From contig JALEOD010000062.1 of the NCBI GenBank assembly GCA_022767345.1, forward strand, positions 1 through 64,000: DNA of 64,000 bases, in the 5' to 3' direction. Both the position numbers and the translations under genes were made by a program. Under the pieces are notes generated by a model. The model saw only the letters and a list, made by a program, of their open reading frames with translations, was not told the origin of the DNA and did no database searches. Below, in pieces: positions 9,401 to 16,335 of the stretch (position 1 is its first letter; each line of letters starts with the position of its first letter). The DNA comes from Emergencia sp. (GTDB taxonomy: Bacteria; Bacillota; Clostridia; Peptostreptococcales; Anaerovoracaceae).

Positions 9401-9666
9401 ACCGGGAAGTGAAGGCGCCTGCCGGATATATCCTTAACGAAAGGGAATATACATTCTGTATTACAGAAGAGGGGGAAGCCTTATGTGCTACTGTGGAGAA
9501 TTCTATGAAGAAGAGAACCGATGTGGGTGTGGAGTTTCCGGTAGAACCGAAATCTTCGGAGAAAAAAGCTCCAAAGACTGGAGATGGGAACAATTTTCCG
9601 ATCTATATAATCCTTCTGCTGGCAGGAATCAGCGGGATACTGGCAAGTATCAGAAAGATGAAATGA
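3472..9666 (+). CDS. giant cell-wall-anchored adhesin with thioester domain and Cna-B/SpaA-like repeats
   Basis: A 2064-residue surface protein. A signal peptide (hydrophobic VFLIFVLLLSC, end near residue 33) precedes a thioester-type domain: Cys73/Cys87 in AYCITP and GYCLE and Gln165 in ATQTIIW match the Cys and TQ-x-x-W signature of domains that bind host surfaces covalently. A long middle follows with repeated SpaA/Cna-B-like segments (for example LQLVKT, IKVVKTN, LRVTKE with matching EELA/REI-type ends). The last one, near residues 1921-1999, has KLTKVDQETGEVLSGAEF and YREVKAPAGY, a likely Lys-Asn/Asp isopeptide domain. The tail is a PEKPGKPTEP linker, a sortase signal APKTG (Ala in place of the usual Leu), a hydrophobic segment and a basic end. 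The start at 3472 is preferred over an upstream TTG that lies inside the ribosome site. No sortase is nearby. Confidence 0.9.
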   Translation: MLRKTRDMQSKRGIAVFLIFVLLLSCIPKDVFGAVNGWKVGDKAYFKNGSELVGSDGSPYYNYHTSGHRYAYCITPINGGKTVRGYCLERNMDNPHNGSTQYYAKTWNTALRIKNYSDEVQRAVKTALIYGKQPQSTKEDLKDLLGHYSSHVSECNMDDWWIATQTIIWKFTDGYRKRLSSIPENLGQTQNGKVVLGTVNPSGGEGYDFHYNVLRGRPARYIYFAMLRAMKQHRVIPSFSSKEKERAKTIYMEQVETKSGGTMWKAVNSAYRKKMTAAERAAAREKADYYLLKDSNACRQDLKVVRTKDGEDTVLREYRFGQSKNGYQLSYTGKSLPSSALHGKKNIPEAVTDELLVWQNSPSAQPLQTIAIGGDDPVDFYFKLKEIPDDGDEAEGEEPNLPAFSFDTEKRDYNRGWDYDGEGTHTGMGDAALDSEISLYLDGMLIDSRQLTVYGSTEDNPFVFTPWEDVSELTYEEQPAYADDGTLLHTDYYWRGEKNVTTKETGIPAGRHAEMVTGGSGTRSHGVISYYAHRRNHGKMEYRISYEGEDGKGAVLTEAEEIDLECPQRMRDETDDYAYTNDVYRGDLQLVKTKDDQNPFTDRTSSDNGKKAYSTNSKWTIRLESEGFEGCPYIRVIDKGVEQDSYGKYTRTYQTTKDGSGIPADANHPLHLSEDGQLYVKDLPYGTYVVEEIAADENGYVLESFRVTISKDGQKESAAVNNQAKKNRIKVVKTNLLTGKTVRWDAARTAFQIRYLGNPDLADPAASPNYGKWLPNGSSYTDAGQDYTFYADENGEIVLPYELEYGIYELQELVVPEGYYVGAFDEKGVGTAADMGEIKIVDHHGQSVKPPKEFLETVKVTDEKGNPVTNFSGNSDTTYNSYTFSVLEQSPHEDGKDYVKYYAILEIANNPVMGKLRVTKEGEQLTGWKESGGIWQAIFGKAALKDAKFEIYAAEDIVQSDGVLPVKVYETGSNRALTFEKTYRDHGGIEDGKEKSEIALKDGAFLLRTSDKGTLQGFGKANKTVTEYRARAADGASFSDSFTVRDEKSKMTFRYRVEYRMNYAKGGFYYTDVHLWKESIADDYLPEIKVTEPVLKSGDDTVGIVTMHYENGNRVRVNELTGEANLPEDELTGILSEYRTDNIAAKPVKPYIGESGEQKLPAEVVMPSGWSLAPRDDMYLAADGKGNYQILVTEGLLKRWIPCDKDGHFYKSYVQEYAFTAAQHYNSSDGFSLHWDEAVNLQTTANHKEEKAVTEILCSDENRPKIVTAEGYTCRREKDKILFTAAPAEAAQVYFMTHDGIRTEMYLSGKLTHTKLTVAQSQISQFDRVLPGISYMGENVPWYEGLTENQSFYEKIYDENTYVRARRHKPGQENKAVYYTIEMVSKASSEDACFHITYPDTTTAVSLSSEDGSSGTLRFISCDDTMMYPAGKPVEIITSGDDGIAESGLLPLGTYWVREISTAEGFVNRGQWKKMQVTYENQYTPLIWDTAAYENEAVSLQIDLEKLFETGFGTGKYQSGSGAVFGIFTAESSETMGIAPDTLVGKLEVTDGQASATVKLPLGKYYVKETSAPEGYKVNHTKYYFDAVDVLAADRFSFDYKELGVCGTVTQNGKTGAIIDFDALSQYKMPAVNIDGTDYALSRNTEDETVRISVLDGRSNGQVTVKNGKTAVLRWENDAVMEVSAESMSYRIKLEGQMPVFHAGDGASENFTVGADHGVTVVSYTPKVARSNWLTEATWLREKEGELPKLLEMISPKETSGILVRAGHSEEGEVTLEHSKGNVNSINVDGNPVSASQSVVLKKGQTAVYHFSDGVTMGAEMDGSGNLYLSGSGAVSGDGKVGGGETGDEKLQCQITADGSSLLPENVTVKHTTAKTYERNHSDAKVLSVEISGVKNDRLPEKPGKPTEPQTPQRPEEPEKPRYGSLKLTKVDQETGEVLSGAEFVITNEEGEILHSGKTGADGVLLIEQLKPGIYAYREVKAPAGYILNEREYTFCITEEGEALCATVENSMKKRTDVGVEFPVEPKSSEKKAPKTGDGNNFPIYIILLLAGISGILASIRKMK

Positions 9667-9723
9667 TGAAATAACCAGTAAGACGGAGACCATAATAACA
9701 CAAATTTTTCTTAAATCACGATA

Positions 9724-9777
9724 CCTTAACAGAAAGAGCCCCTTGGACGGATGTCCAAGGGGCTCTTTCTGTTAAGG
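9724..9777. terminator. bidirectional terminator, perfect 25-bp hairpin
   Basis: Bases 9724-9748 are exactly complementary to 9753-9777 around a GGAT loop. The core GAGCCCC stem is flanked by AACAGAAA and TTTCTGTT, so it can end both the adhesin transcript and the convergent Ig-like gene. Confidence 0.85.
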
Positions 9778-9785
9778 GAGAACTG

Positions 9786-10895
9786 TTATTTGATGGATAC
9801 TGTGATATAATCTGCGTACAGCTTTTGGCCGCCGGATGTTTTATAGGGGCGTATTCTCAGATACCTGCACTGTGGGAAAGCTGATTTTCCAGTGGATATC
9901 TTAGTGGAAGAGGTTTTGCCGGAAGAGACGGTTTTCTTTGCGATAATTTTACCGAAGGTTTTGGTATCGCTGACCTGGATTTCATAACCGGAGTTTCGGC
10001 TGTCACCTTTCCATTTGACACTGAGAGATTTTTTGTCAGCAGCTCTGGATGCGGATAGGCTCATGCAGACATCGGGTCTGACGGTAACCTTAACCTTGTA
10101 GATGACAGAACAGTATTTGCCGGATTCCGGCACTTTGATGGTGATAGATGCGGTGCCGGGACCGGTGATTTTGGAAAGTCCTGTTTTCTTGTCGACTTTG
10201 ACAACTCTGCTGTTGGAAGAGGAATAGGAACCTTGAAATCCCGCTTTTCCAGCGGCGTAAAAGTCCGGTGCATTCAGTTTTTTTGTCAGCGTGAACTGAC
10301 CGGGAAAGGCAGGCGGCTCCATCTTAGTGAATCTAGGGAAATATGCGGCGGTCACTTTCGGCAGGCGATAATATATCACTTTCTCCATCACCTTATAGCG
10401 GCTGGTGCCGTATAGGAACTTTACATAATCTTTGATTTCGCTTTTAAAGTGTTTTTCTGTAAATCTGCTGTAGGCAGGGTTGTCATAGGACGGAATCAGG
10501 TCATAGTAATATACACCGTCCACAGTGACGCGAATGACTTCCACATTGCAAGCGTCGACGGAGAGCTTTTTGCCTGATTTGTCATAAAAGCCATCAAAAT
10601 AATAGTCGGCATCCGGCTTTGCGATGATGCCCCGGTCGATTAGAGTGCTGAAGCGATGACTGGCGCTGCTGTCAATACGGCAGCTTTTTCGATAGGTATC
10701 TTTACCCTCGTAGAAGAATTTTAAATTGTCATCGTAGGTCATGTACATCGTTCCGCCCTTTGGGGGATGCAGGCAGACCTGATAATACACACTGCTTGCG
10801 GCATCCGCCTGCACAGTAGTATGTGCCATGGCAGTGATACACATGGACATACAGAACAGGAATATCGCTGCCAGAGAAAATAGTTTGCTTTTCAT
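9786..10895 (-). CDS. secreted protein with bacterial Ig-like and fibronectin-III-like domains
   Basis: A 369-residue exported protein. Signal peptide: MKSKLFSLAAIFLFCMSMCITAMA. The first 190 residues are unassigned. Residues about 200-270 (GFQGSYSSSNSRVVKVDKKT then GPGTASITIKVPESGKY) form a Big_2 / cadherin-like Ig domain common in clostridial surface proteins. The C-terminal 95 residues (WKGDSRNSGYEIQVSDT and YLRIRPYKT) look like a fibronectin type III domain. There is no catalytic motif or anchor. It faces the adhesin gene tail to tail across a shared terminator and probably acts outside the cell. The start has a GGAGGTA site directly upstream. Confidence 0.8.
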   Translation of the reverse strand: MKSKLFSLAAIFLFCMSMCITAMAHTTVQADAASSVYYQVCLHPPKGGTMYMTYDDNLKFFYEGKDTYRKSCRIDSSASHRFSTLIDRGIIAKPDADYYFDGFYDKSGKKLSVDACNVEVIRVTVDGVYYYDLIPSYDNPAYSRFTEKHFKSEIKDYVKFLYGTSRYKVMEKVIYYRLPKVTAAYFPRFTKMEPPAFPGQFTLTKKLNAPDFYAAGKAGFQGSYSSSNSRVVKVDKKTGLSKITGPGTASITIKVPESGKYCSVIYKVKVTVRPDVCMSLSASRAADKKSLSVKWKGDSRNSGYEIQVSDTKTFGKIIAKKTVSSGKTSSTKISTGKSAFPQCRYLRIRPYKTSGGQKLYADYITVSIK

Positions 10896-11052
10896 AAATA
10901 TACCTCCTGAAATTTTATTTGGGATACTTATGATAGAGATAAATGGAACTACATTATATCCTGCAAGTATGGGGAAAACAATGTAAAAAAACCGGAAATG
11001 CTGATTTTATAAAAATGGTAATACTTTGGAAATTTGGCGGCATATTGCCCGG

Positions 11053-11081
11053 TTGATTTTTACCGCTGTTTTCTCTATAAT
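11053..11081 (+). promoter_or_regulatory. sigma-A promoter of the HD/PH-domain operon
   Basis: TTGATT (11053-11058), 17-base spacer, TATAAT (11076-11081). Confidence 0.7.
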
Positions 11082-11123
11082 ATTACTGTCAAATATTAGA
11101 ACAGGGAAAAAGAGGGAAAGGAT

Positions 11124-11597
11124 ATGAATCGGTTATACGAATTGGAAGAAAAACTGGACGCTGTGATTTGCGACCAGGAGGGAAAACTTTGTGTGCGCGA
11201 TGAGACCCTTGAGTGGGAGCGCCTGCATATGGCTTCATCGGCAAGAATCGCATGGATATTAGCCATGAAGAGAGGCGCGGACGCGGAACTTGCTGCCTGT
11301 GCGGCATGTGTACATGATTTTGGAAGGATTTTAACAGGCAAGCAGAGTGGTCATGCTGAGGCGGGATATGAGCCTGTCAGGGCATTTTTAGAGGAAACAG
11401 GACTGTTTACACCAGAAGAAGTAGAAATCATTGCCGACGCTGTAAAAAATCACAGCAGAAAGACAGAGACGGGTACTGTAATTGAAGAAATTGTAAAGGA
11501 CGCCGACGTTATCGACTGCTATCAGTATGGACTGCCTTTCGACAGACCGGAAAAAGAAGAGCGATATTTGAAGTGGAGGCAGGAATATGGAATATAA
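11124..11597 (+). CDS. HD-domain phosphohydrolase-like protein
   Basis: A 157-residue cytoplasmic protein of the HD superfamily. The metal ligands are visible in order: His35 (ERLHMASS), His64-Asp65 (CVHDFGR), His77 (SGHAEAGY), His110 (VKNHSRK) and Asp126 (KDADVIDCYQYG). Small HD proteins of this kind hydrolyse nucleotide or other phosphate esters; the substrate here is unknown. It is first in an operon with two membrane PH-domain proteins and overlaps the next start codon by 11 bases. A GGGAAAGG-like ribosome site precedes the ATG. Confidence 0.82.
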   Translation: MNRLYELEEKLDAVICDQEGKLCVRDETLEWERLHMASSARIAWILAMKRGADAELAACAACVHDFGRILTGKQSGHAEAGYEPVRAFLEETGLFTPEEVEIIADAVKNHSRKTETGTVIEEIVKDADVIDCYQYGLPFDRPEKEERYLKWRQEYGI

Positions 11598-12075
11598 TAA
11601 AGTAAATCCCAAGGCAATCAAAAGCTGGCGTATCGGCAGAGGAATTTTCTTCCTGATTGTTTTGATTATGGCAATTCCCGGAGAGATTTTTCTGGGGATT
11701 TCGGGATGGGACTCCCTCTGGCGGCTGATTATCATGGCTGCAATCGGAGCGCTGGTTTGCTACTTGGCGGTGGGCCTTGTAATTTTTCCGATTATCGAGT
11801 ACAAGCAGTGGGGCTATAAAGTAGAGGAGGATAAGGTGGTGATTCGTCACGGTATTTTCTTCATCAAAAAAACGATTATCCCCGTCATCAGAATCCAGAA
11901 TATTACAGTGTCCCAAGGACCTATTAACAGAAAACTGGGGCTTTACGAGGTGGAGATGGCTCTCGCCAGCGGCAGTTTCTCCATTGAGGGACTGGACAAA
12001 GAAACGGCTGACGCAATCAGCGAAAACCTGAAAGCAAAGCTATACCGCAGAATTTCTGAGAAAGGAGTTCTGTAA
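11587..12075 (+). CDS. membrane protein with bacterial PH domain (YdbS-like)
   Basis: A 162-residue protein: two transmembrane helices at the N terminus (FFLIVLIMAIPGEIFLGI and LIIMAAIGALVCYLAVGLVI), then one PH_2/DUF304 domain (GYKVEEDKVVIRHGIFFIKK, then VIRIQNITVSQGPINRKLGL). YdbS/YdbT pairs in Bacillus have been linked to membrane homeostasis and resistance to some bacteriocins; the molecular role is open. It overlaps the HD gene upstream and its stop shares a base with the next start (TAATG), the classic small-plus-large pair arrangement. Confidence 0.82.
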   Translation: MEYNKVNPKAIKSWRIGRGIFFLIVLIMAIPGEIFLGISGWDSLWRLIIMAAIGALVCYLAVGLVIFPIIEYKQWGYKVEEDKVVIRHGIFFIKKTIIPVIRIQNITVSQGPINRKLGLYEVEMALASGSFSIEGLDKETADAISENLKAKLYRRISEKGVL

Positions 12076-13568
12076 TGGAAGTAATGGATGAAATAGAGGC
12101 AATGGAGTTCGGACCAAAGAGAGGACATCCGCTGTTTATCGTTGAGAACTTTTTCAAGGATTTTTCTTTGCTGATTATTGCAGTGGTAATCGGATTGATT
12201 CAGGAGGATATGGGAGTACTCTACGAGAATCTGGGCGTGCTTGTTGTGGTGCTTCTCGGACCGATACAGAGAATTGTCCAGTATTTTACAACTTATTACA
12301 CCGTTGACAGTGAAAAATTAACTGTAAAAAGCGGACTTTTTAAGAAAAATCAACTGGAACTTCCTTTATCCACCATAACTACGGTGGACTTTTCGCAGAA
12401 CGTGATCCATCAGGTCTTCGGCGTATATCGTCTCAATGTGGACAACGCCAGCAATATATCCAGCACCAATACAAAAGTACGCATGACCTTTGCGAAGGAT
12501 GATGCTTTTGCTGTGAGAAATTTGCTGATTTCCGGAAGAAAAGGGCTGGACGGCTTTAACCTCGGTGAAGAGGGGGCAGACCTTGCCAGAGAAGAAGGGA
12601 AGCGGTTGAAAGTGGCGGCAGCGGATTTAATGCTGCTGGGTCTTTTAAAATCAAAAGGACTTTTCTTTCTGCAGCTGTTTACCATAGTAACTTCAGCTTT
12701 GGCGCTGTTCAGCGTGAGCCTGAACGATTTGCTGATAGAGTCTGCTGCTGATGCGATTTATACTATGGGAATCGGCGTGGCAGCGGTGATACTGCTTCTG
12801 GCAGTTTTTGTGATTTCCTTCATATGCGGCATGGTGGGCAGTCTGATTCGCTATTACGGGTTTGAAATTCTGGATAACGGAGAAGCAATCAAGATTCAGT
12901 ACGGCCTTTTAACGAAGAAAAAATACACCATACAGAAAAACAGAATCAGCGGCTTTTACTATGATCAGTCCATCCTGATGCGGCTTTTCGGTGTGGGAAG
13001 TCTGAATCTCTTTGCCATCGGTTATGGCGTAGGTGATAATGAGAGCAGCGAGGAACCGATGGTGTTTCCGATTCTAAAAGAAAAACAGGTACGTCAGGCT
13101 ATGGCGGAAATTCTGCCGCAGATGGCTGAGGAATCGCCTTATCACAGACCAAAGAAGGGTTCGCTCCATTATTTCTTCTACGGCCTGGGATTTGTGCTGG
13201 CACTGATTGCGGCGGGCATATCCGTCTACTGCACAGTGTATGTGCAGCACTGCCAGCATGTCTGGATTCTGGGCGCTTTCATCATGATTTACAGCGTAGC
13301 AGGCCGGTTGATGGAATATAAAAATGCCGCCATCTACGGAAATGATGAAAATATTTCCTTAAGCTATGGCGGATTTAGGAAGAATACTATTTTTGTGAAG
13401 TCCTCTCACGTGGAAAGCGTCACTGCAAAGGCCAGCAGGTGGAAGGCGGGAAAGGGCGTTGCCAGCGTGACAGTAAGCTATCTTGCGCCTCTTGCTGCAG
13501 CCAATAAAATAGCAAGAAATGTACCAATTGAGGCTTTTTACGAGGTGCAGAGCAAGCTGATTTACTGA
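12075..13568 (+). CDS. membrane protein with three bacterial PH domains (YdbT-like)
   Basis: A 497-residue partner of the preceding gene. Three PH_2-type domains are interleaved with membrane helices: domain one near residues 75-150 (YYTVDSEKLTVKSGLFKKNQ), helices near 195-260, domain two near 265-340 (ILDNGEAIKIQYGLLTKKK), helices near 360-415, and domain three to the end (ENISLSYGGFRKNTIFVKSS). The recurring pattern is a strand ending GLF/GLL/GGF then a basic turn. It overlaps the convergent exonuclease gene by 7 bases at the 3' end. Confidence 0.82.
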   Translation: MEVMDEIEAMEFGPKRGHPLFIVENFFKDFSLLIIAVVIGLIQEDMGVLYENLGVLVVVLLGPIQRIVQYFTTYYTVDSEKLTVKSGLFKKNQLELPLSTITTVDFSQNVIHQVFGVYRLNVDNASNISSTNTKVRMTFAKDDAFAVRNLLISGRKGLDGFNLGEEGADLAREEGKRLKVAAADLMLLGLLKSKGLFFLQLFTIVTSALALFSVSLNDLLIESAADAIYTMGIGVAAVILLLAVFVISFICGMVGSLIRYYGFEILDNGEAIKIQYGLLTKKKYTIQKNRISGFYYDQSILMRLFGVGSLNLFAIGYGVGDNESSEEPMVFPILKEKQVRQAMAEILPQMAEESPYHRPKKGSLHYFFYGLGFVLALIAAGISVYCTVYVQHCQHVWILGAFIMIYSVAGRLMEYKNAAIYGNDENISLSYGGFRKNTIFVKSSHVESVTAKASRWKAGKGVASVTVSYLAPLAAANKIARNVPIEAFYEVQSKLIY

Positions 13569-14560
13569 TTTGCAGGTACAGATAAAAGTTGAAAAAATGA
13601 CAGAAGAAATGCGTTGATTTCCATATAATTGATTATGCCGTGATCTTCTGCAATGAGGTATCCGTCTACGACAGACGGGTACTTTTTTATTGGGTCTGCG
13701 TTTCCGTCTAGAATTGCCTGCGCATCAAAGAACAGCGCGCCTGCCTGGGCCGTGCATGGAATGTTCAGCTCAAAATCGCCGCTGCGGCTGTCCATGGTCA
13801 GGGAAAATGGCTTTTCGGAAGTGGGAAAGGCGATGTAATCCCTTGGAGCTTTGCGCTGTATGCCGCGGACACAAAGGCTGCGTCCCTGAAAAGAGATTTT
13901 CTGAATCAGCATATCGCCTGCGAGAAAGCCCAGTTTGTACATGGCTCTGTGAAAGTCAGTCATGGCAATGACTGGAAGCAGCTTGTAAAGTTGAATCAAG
14001 TCATCGTGATTGTGGAGTAAAATGGTCTTCTCCAAGGCGAAGGCATGGCTCTGCATGTACTGTTCGTAAAGAGCAACGCTTTCTCCGCCGGAAATCTCAT
14101 CGTCTCTGCTACTTGCAAGTCCCATAAAGATTTCTACGGTCTTTTGCTTTAGATTAGGCAGGGTCTGGCGCAGATTAGAATGACCCTGAATGACGAGGAA
14201 TAAATCCAGGTTGTAAACAGGCGGCTGAAAGCAGAGCCCGTACTTCTTTGCGCGGGTTTCCATGAAAGGCAGGTCGAAGTGTTTTCCGTTGTAGGTAATG
14301 ATGTAATCTACAGAACTGAGGGCTTCCAAGGTTTTTTCAATGATTTCTTTCTCGTCGGAAACTTCGTTTGCGAAGTACTGAATAACTTCACAGTTATCAC
14401 CTTTGCGAAGAAGGATGCCTGAAAGAATGACTTTGCATTTTGCCGGGGAAAGCCCTGTAGTTTCTATATCAAAGACTGCAAAGTTGCGCTTTCCGAAATA
14501 GGTATCGAACAGCTTGGCAGTATAGGGATTCAGTGTTAAATTGTCTGTAATCGTTTTCAT
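13562..14560 (-). CDS. ribonuclease H-like (YprB-type) exonuclease domain protein
   Basis: A 332-residue protein with a DEDD-type 3'-5' exonuclease fold: FAVFDIETTGLSP (Asp31, Glu33), then DYIITYNGKHFDLPFM with the second Asp, then LDLF (Asp) and SGGESVALYEQY, where the fourth acidic residue is expected. This matches the YprB RNase H-like family of Firmicutes, whose substrate is not well established. It is single-copy here without an operon partner. GAGGTGC precedes the ATG at a suitable distance. Confidence 0.8.
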   Translation of the reverse strand: MKTITDNLTLNPYTAKLFDTYFGKRNFAVFDIETTGLSPAKCKVILSGILLRKGDNCEVIQYFANEVSDEKEIIEKTLEALSSVDYIITYNGKHFDLPFMETRAKKYGLCFQPPVYNLDLFLVIQGHSNLRQTLPNLKQKTVEIFMGLASSRDDEISGGESVALYEQYMQSHAFALEKTILLHNHDDLIQLYKLLPVIAMTDFHRAMYKLGFLAGDMLIQKISFQGRSLCVRGIQRKAPRDYIAFPTSEKPFSLTMDSRSGDFELNIPCTAQAGALFFDAQAILDGNADPIKKYPSVVDGYLIAEDHGIINYMEINAFLLSFFQLLSVPANQ

Positions 14561-14594
14561 GAAGCACCTCTTTTTTTATGATATCCGTGATAAA

Positions 14595-14680
14595 AACAAA
14601 ATAGACCGCAGGGGTGCAGTCTACTTTGTTCAAAAGGGGTATTGGGATTAGAGATTAATGAGGTTATCAGGGGGATAACC
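14595..14680. repeat. two small inverted repeats upstream of spoVS
   Basis: A hairpin TAGACCGCA / TGCAGTCTA (with one wobble pair, flanked by ACAAA / TTTGT) lies at about 14602-14624. A second, GGTTATC / GATAACC with loop AGGGG, lies at 14662-14680. No function is evident; they could form a leader or terminator facing either gene. Confidence 0.35.
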
Positions 14681-14833
14681 ACAATTGAATTATAACTGAG
14701 TTTGAAGAAAAATGCAAGTATAAATATAAAAAAAGTGAAAAAAGAAAGTTTTTTGTCGAACGAATCAGCCCCTTTTTGTGTATATTGACCAGTATAATAG
14801 AGAAAATGATAATTTTATTAGGAGGAAAACAAT

Positions 14834-15094
14834 ATGGAAATATTAAAGGTTTCAGCTAAGTCGAATCCGAATTCGGTAGCAGGGGCGCTAGCAGGTGTTT
14901 TAAGAGAAAAGGGCGGTGCAGAGGTGCAGGCAATTGGCGCAGGCGCACTGAATCAGGCGATTAAAGCTACAGCCATAGCAAGAGGCTTTGTTGCGCCAAG
15001 CGGAATTGATTTGGTCTGTGTGCCGGCTTTTACTGACATACAGATTGAAGGCGAGGAAAGAACGGCAATCAAGCTGATTGTAGAGCCGAGATAA
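14834..15094 (+). CDS. spoVS: stage V sporulation protein S
   Basis: An 86-residue Alba-like protein matching SpoVS over its whole length: MEILKVSAKSNPNSVAGALA at the start, then EVQAIGAGALNQAIKATAIA and the acidic C-terminal sheet. SpoVS is a small, probably nucleic-acid binding regulator of late sporulation in endospore formers. AGGAGG sits 8 bases before the ATG, and a candidate TATAAT at 14795-14800 lies upstream. Single gene followed by a terminator. Confidence 0.95.
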   Translation: MEILKVSAKSNPNSVAGALAGVLREKGGAEVQAIGAGALNQAIKATAIARGFVAPSGIDLVCVPAFTDIQIEGEERTAIKLIVEPR

Positions 15095-15119
15095 GCGGAT
15101 GTATATAGCCGTAAAACAT

Positions 15120-15155
15120 AAAGGGAGCTTGTTTTTTTCAAGTTCCCTATTTTAA
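15120..15155 (+). terminator. terminator after spoVS
   Basis: AGGGAGCTTG / CAAGTTCCCT with one G-U pair, then TATTTTAA. Confidence 0.7.
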
Positions 15156-15212
15156 TCCGGAAAAATAAATGGTATACTTAAATGTATGAATGATTCAAAG
15201 AGGGTGCAAGAT

Positions 15213-15776
15213 ATGGTGTTTGAAGAAAAGACTATCAGTACAGAGCGAATTTACGAAGGGGCAATTTTAAATTTGCGAAAAGATAAAGTAACTGTGATGG
15301 AGGGGGAATCCTTTCGGGAAATCGTGGAACATCGAGGTGGTGCAGTCATCGCCGCAGTAAAAGACGACGGCAGCATGGTTATGGTGAAACAGTTTAGAAA
15401 ACCTGCGGAGCGGGTCATGCTGGAAGTACCTGCAGGCAAAATTGACGCGAATGAAACCAATCCGGAAAAAACTGCCTTGCGGGAACTTCGTGAAGAGACC
15501 GGCTATCGGGCTTCTGACATCAGACTGCTGACGCGGATGTATCCGTCTGTTGGATATTCGCAGGAATGCCTTTATATTTACCTCTGCACAGGGCTTACGG
15601 CTGGCGAGACGGATTTTGACGAGAACGAAGCCATTGACATTGAAGAATATCCTGTCGATACCCTTTATCGTATGGTGATGGAAGGCAAAATTGAAGACGG
15701 CAAGTCCCAGGTCGCCATTCTTATGGTGAAAGGACTCCTAGAAGAAGGACAGCTTCCAGTACACTGGAGCAGATGA
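15213..15776 (+). CDS. nudF: Nudix hydrolase, ADP-ribose pyrophosphatase type
   Basis: A 187-residue cytoplasmic Nudix enzyme. The Nudix box begins with GKIDANE and ends RELREETGY; it is one residue longer than the canonical 23. Flanking features (VKQFRKPAERVMLEVPAGK) fit ADP-ribose pyrophosphatase, which splits ADP-ribose to AMP and ribose 5-phosphate. I chose ATG 15213 with AGAGGG at 15199-15204. An earlier in-frame ATG at 15186 has no ribosome site and lies where transcription from the TATACT box at about 15173 would start. Its neighbours spoIIM and xerD recall the Bacillus nudF-spoIIM-xerD region. Its 3' end overlaps the convergent spoIIM-like gene by 56 bases. Confidence 0.88.
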   Translation: MVFEEKTISTERIYEGAILNLRKDKVTVMEGESFREIVEHRGGAVIAAVKDDGSMVMVKQFRKPAERVMLEVPAGKIDANETNPEKTALRELREETGYRASDIRLLTRMYPSVGYSQECLYIYLCTGLTAGETDFDENEAIDIEEYPVDTLYRMVMEGKIEDGKSQVAILMVKGLLEEGQLPVHWSR

Positions 15777-16251
15777 GGCAGGCGAGGCAGCATAGGAATT
15801 GCAGGAGAAATTTAGGCATGCCGTGTTTCAGTGCCGGAGGATTTTGATAGTTCTTTTTTACAAAAGCGGCAGTTTCCATAGAGATGATAACCAGTGCAAC
15901 ATAGACAGGAAGTTTAAACAGACCTCTTGGCAGCAGTACGCAGGAAGTCAGCCAAAATGCATTTTTTGCAGAAGAAGAAAGAAGATAGGCAGCAGAGAAT
16001 CCCAGGGAAAATGTTTTTCCGACTACAATGCAGGGAACCAATGGCAAAAGAAACACACTACATGAAAAAAGCAGTGCAGCGGTGACGGTAATGATATCGT
16101 TTTTTAGGTAGTCCCAAATGCCGGTTCCTACAGATGGAAGATTTTGGGTCAGAGAAGTTCCCTCTATGGGAATGACAATCTGGGTGAAAATCCCGGCCGA
16201 AAAACTGATTACCAGTATCATCAGCGGAATGATAAGCATTTTCTTTTGCAT
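15721..16251 (-). CDS. spoIIM: stage II sporulation protein M-like membrane protein
   Basis: A 176-residue integral membrane protein with about five hydrophobic segments (from MLIIPLMILVISFSAGIF, through ALLFSCSVFLLPLVPCIVV, to the C-terminal CCLACLICSSVLEAVLLLG). Layout, size and location between nudF and xerD fit SpoIIM, part of the DMP peptidoglycan-degrading machine that drives engulfment; SpoIID and SpoIIP are not in the window. The ATG at 16251 has AAAGGAGGC upstream. In contrast to what I recall of Bacillus, it runs opposite to its neighbours. It could also be another small SpoIIM-superfamily protein, since sequence identity is low. Confidence 0.7.
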   Translation of the reverse strand: MQKKMLIIPLMILVISFSAGIFTQIVIPIEGTSLTQNLPSVGTGIWDYLKNDIITVTAALLFSCSVFLLPLVPCIVVGKTFSLGFSAAYLLSSSAKNAFWLTSCVLLPRGLFKLPVYVALVIISMETAAFVKKNYQNPPALKHGMPKFLLQFLCCLACLICSSVLEAVLLLGVLSP

Positions 16252-16335
16252 AGACGAGCCTCCTTTATAGTTCAATTTATGCGGCAGGGAAAGAAGTATG
16301 ATAGAAAAATACGAGAGAAAGACGGAGAAAGATAT

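Noticed and set aside
16144-16335. 64-codon N-terminal extension of the XerD-like protein
   Set aside because: It runs antisense through the spoIIM start region, has no ribosome site, and XerD proteins begin where I placed the start.
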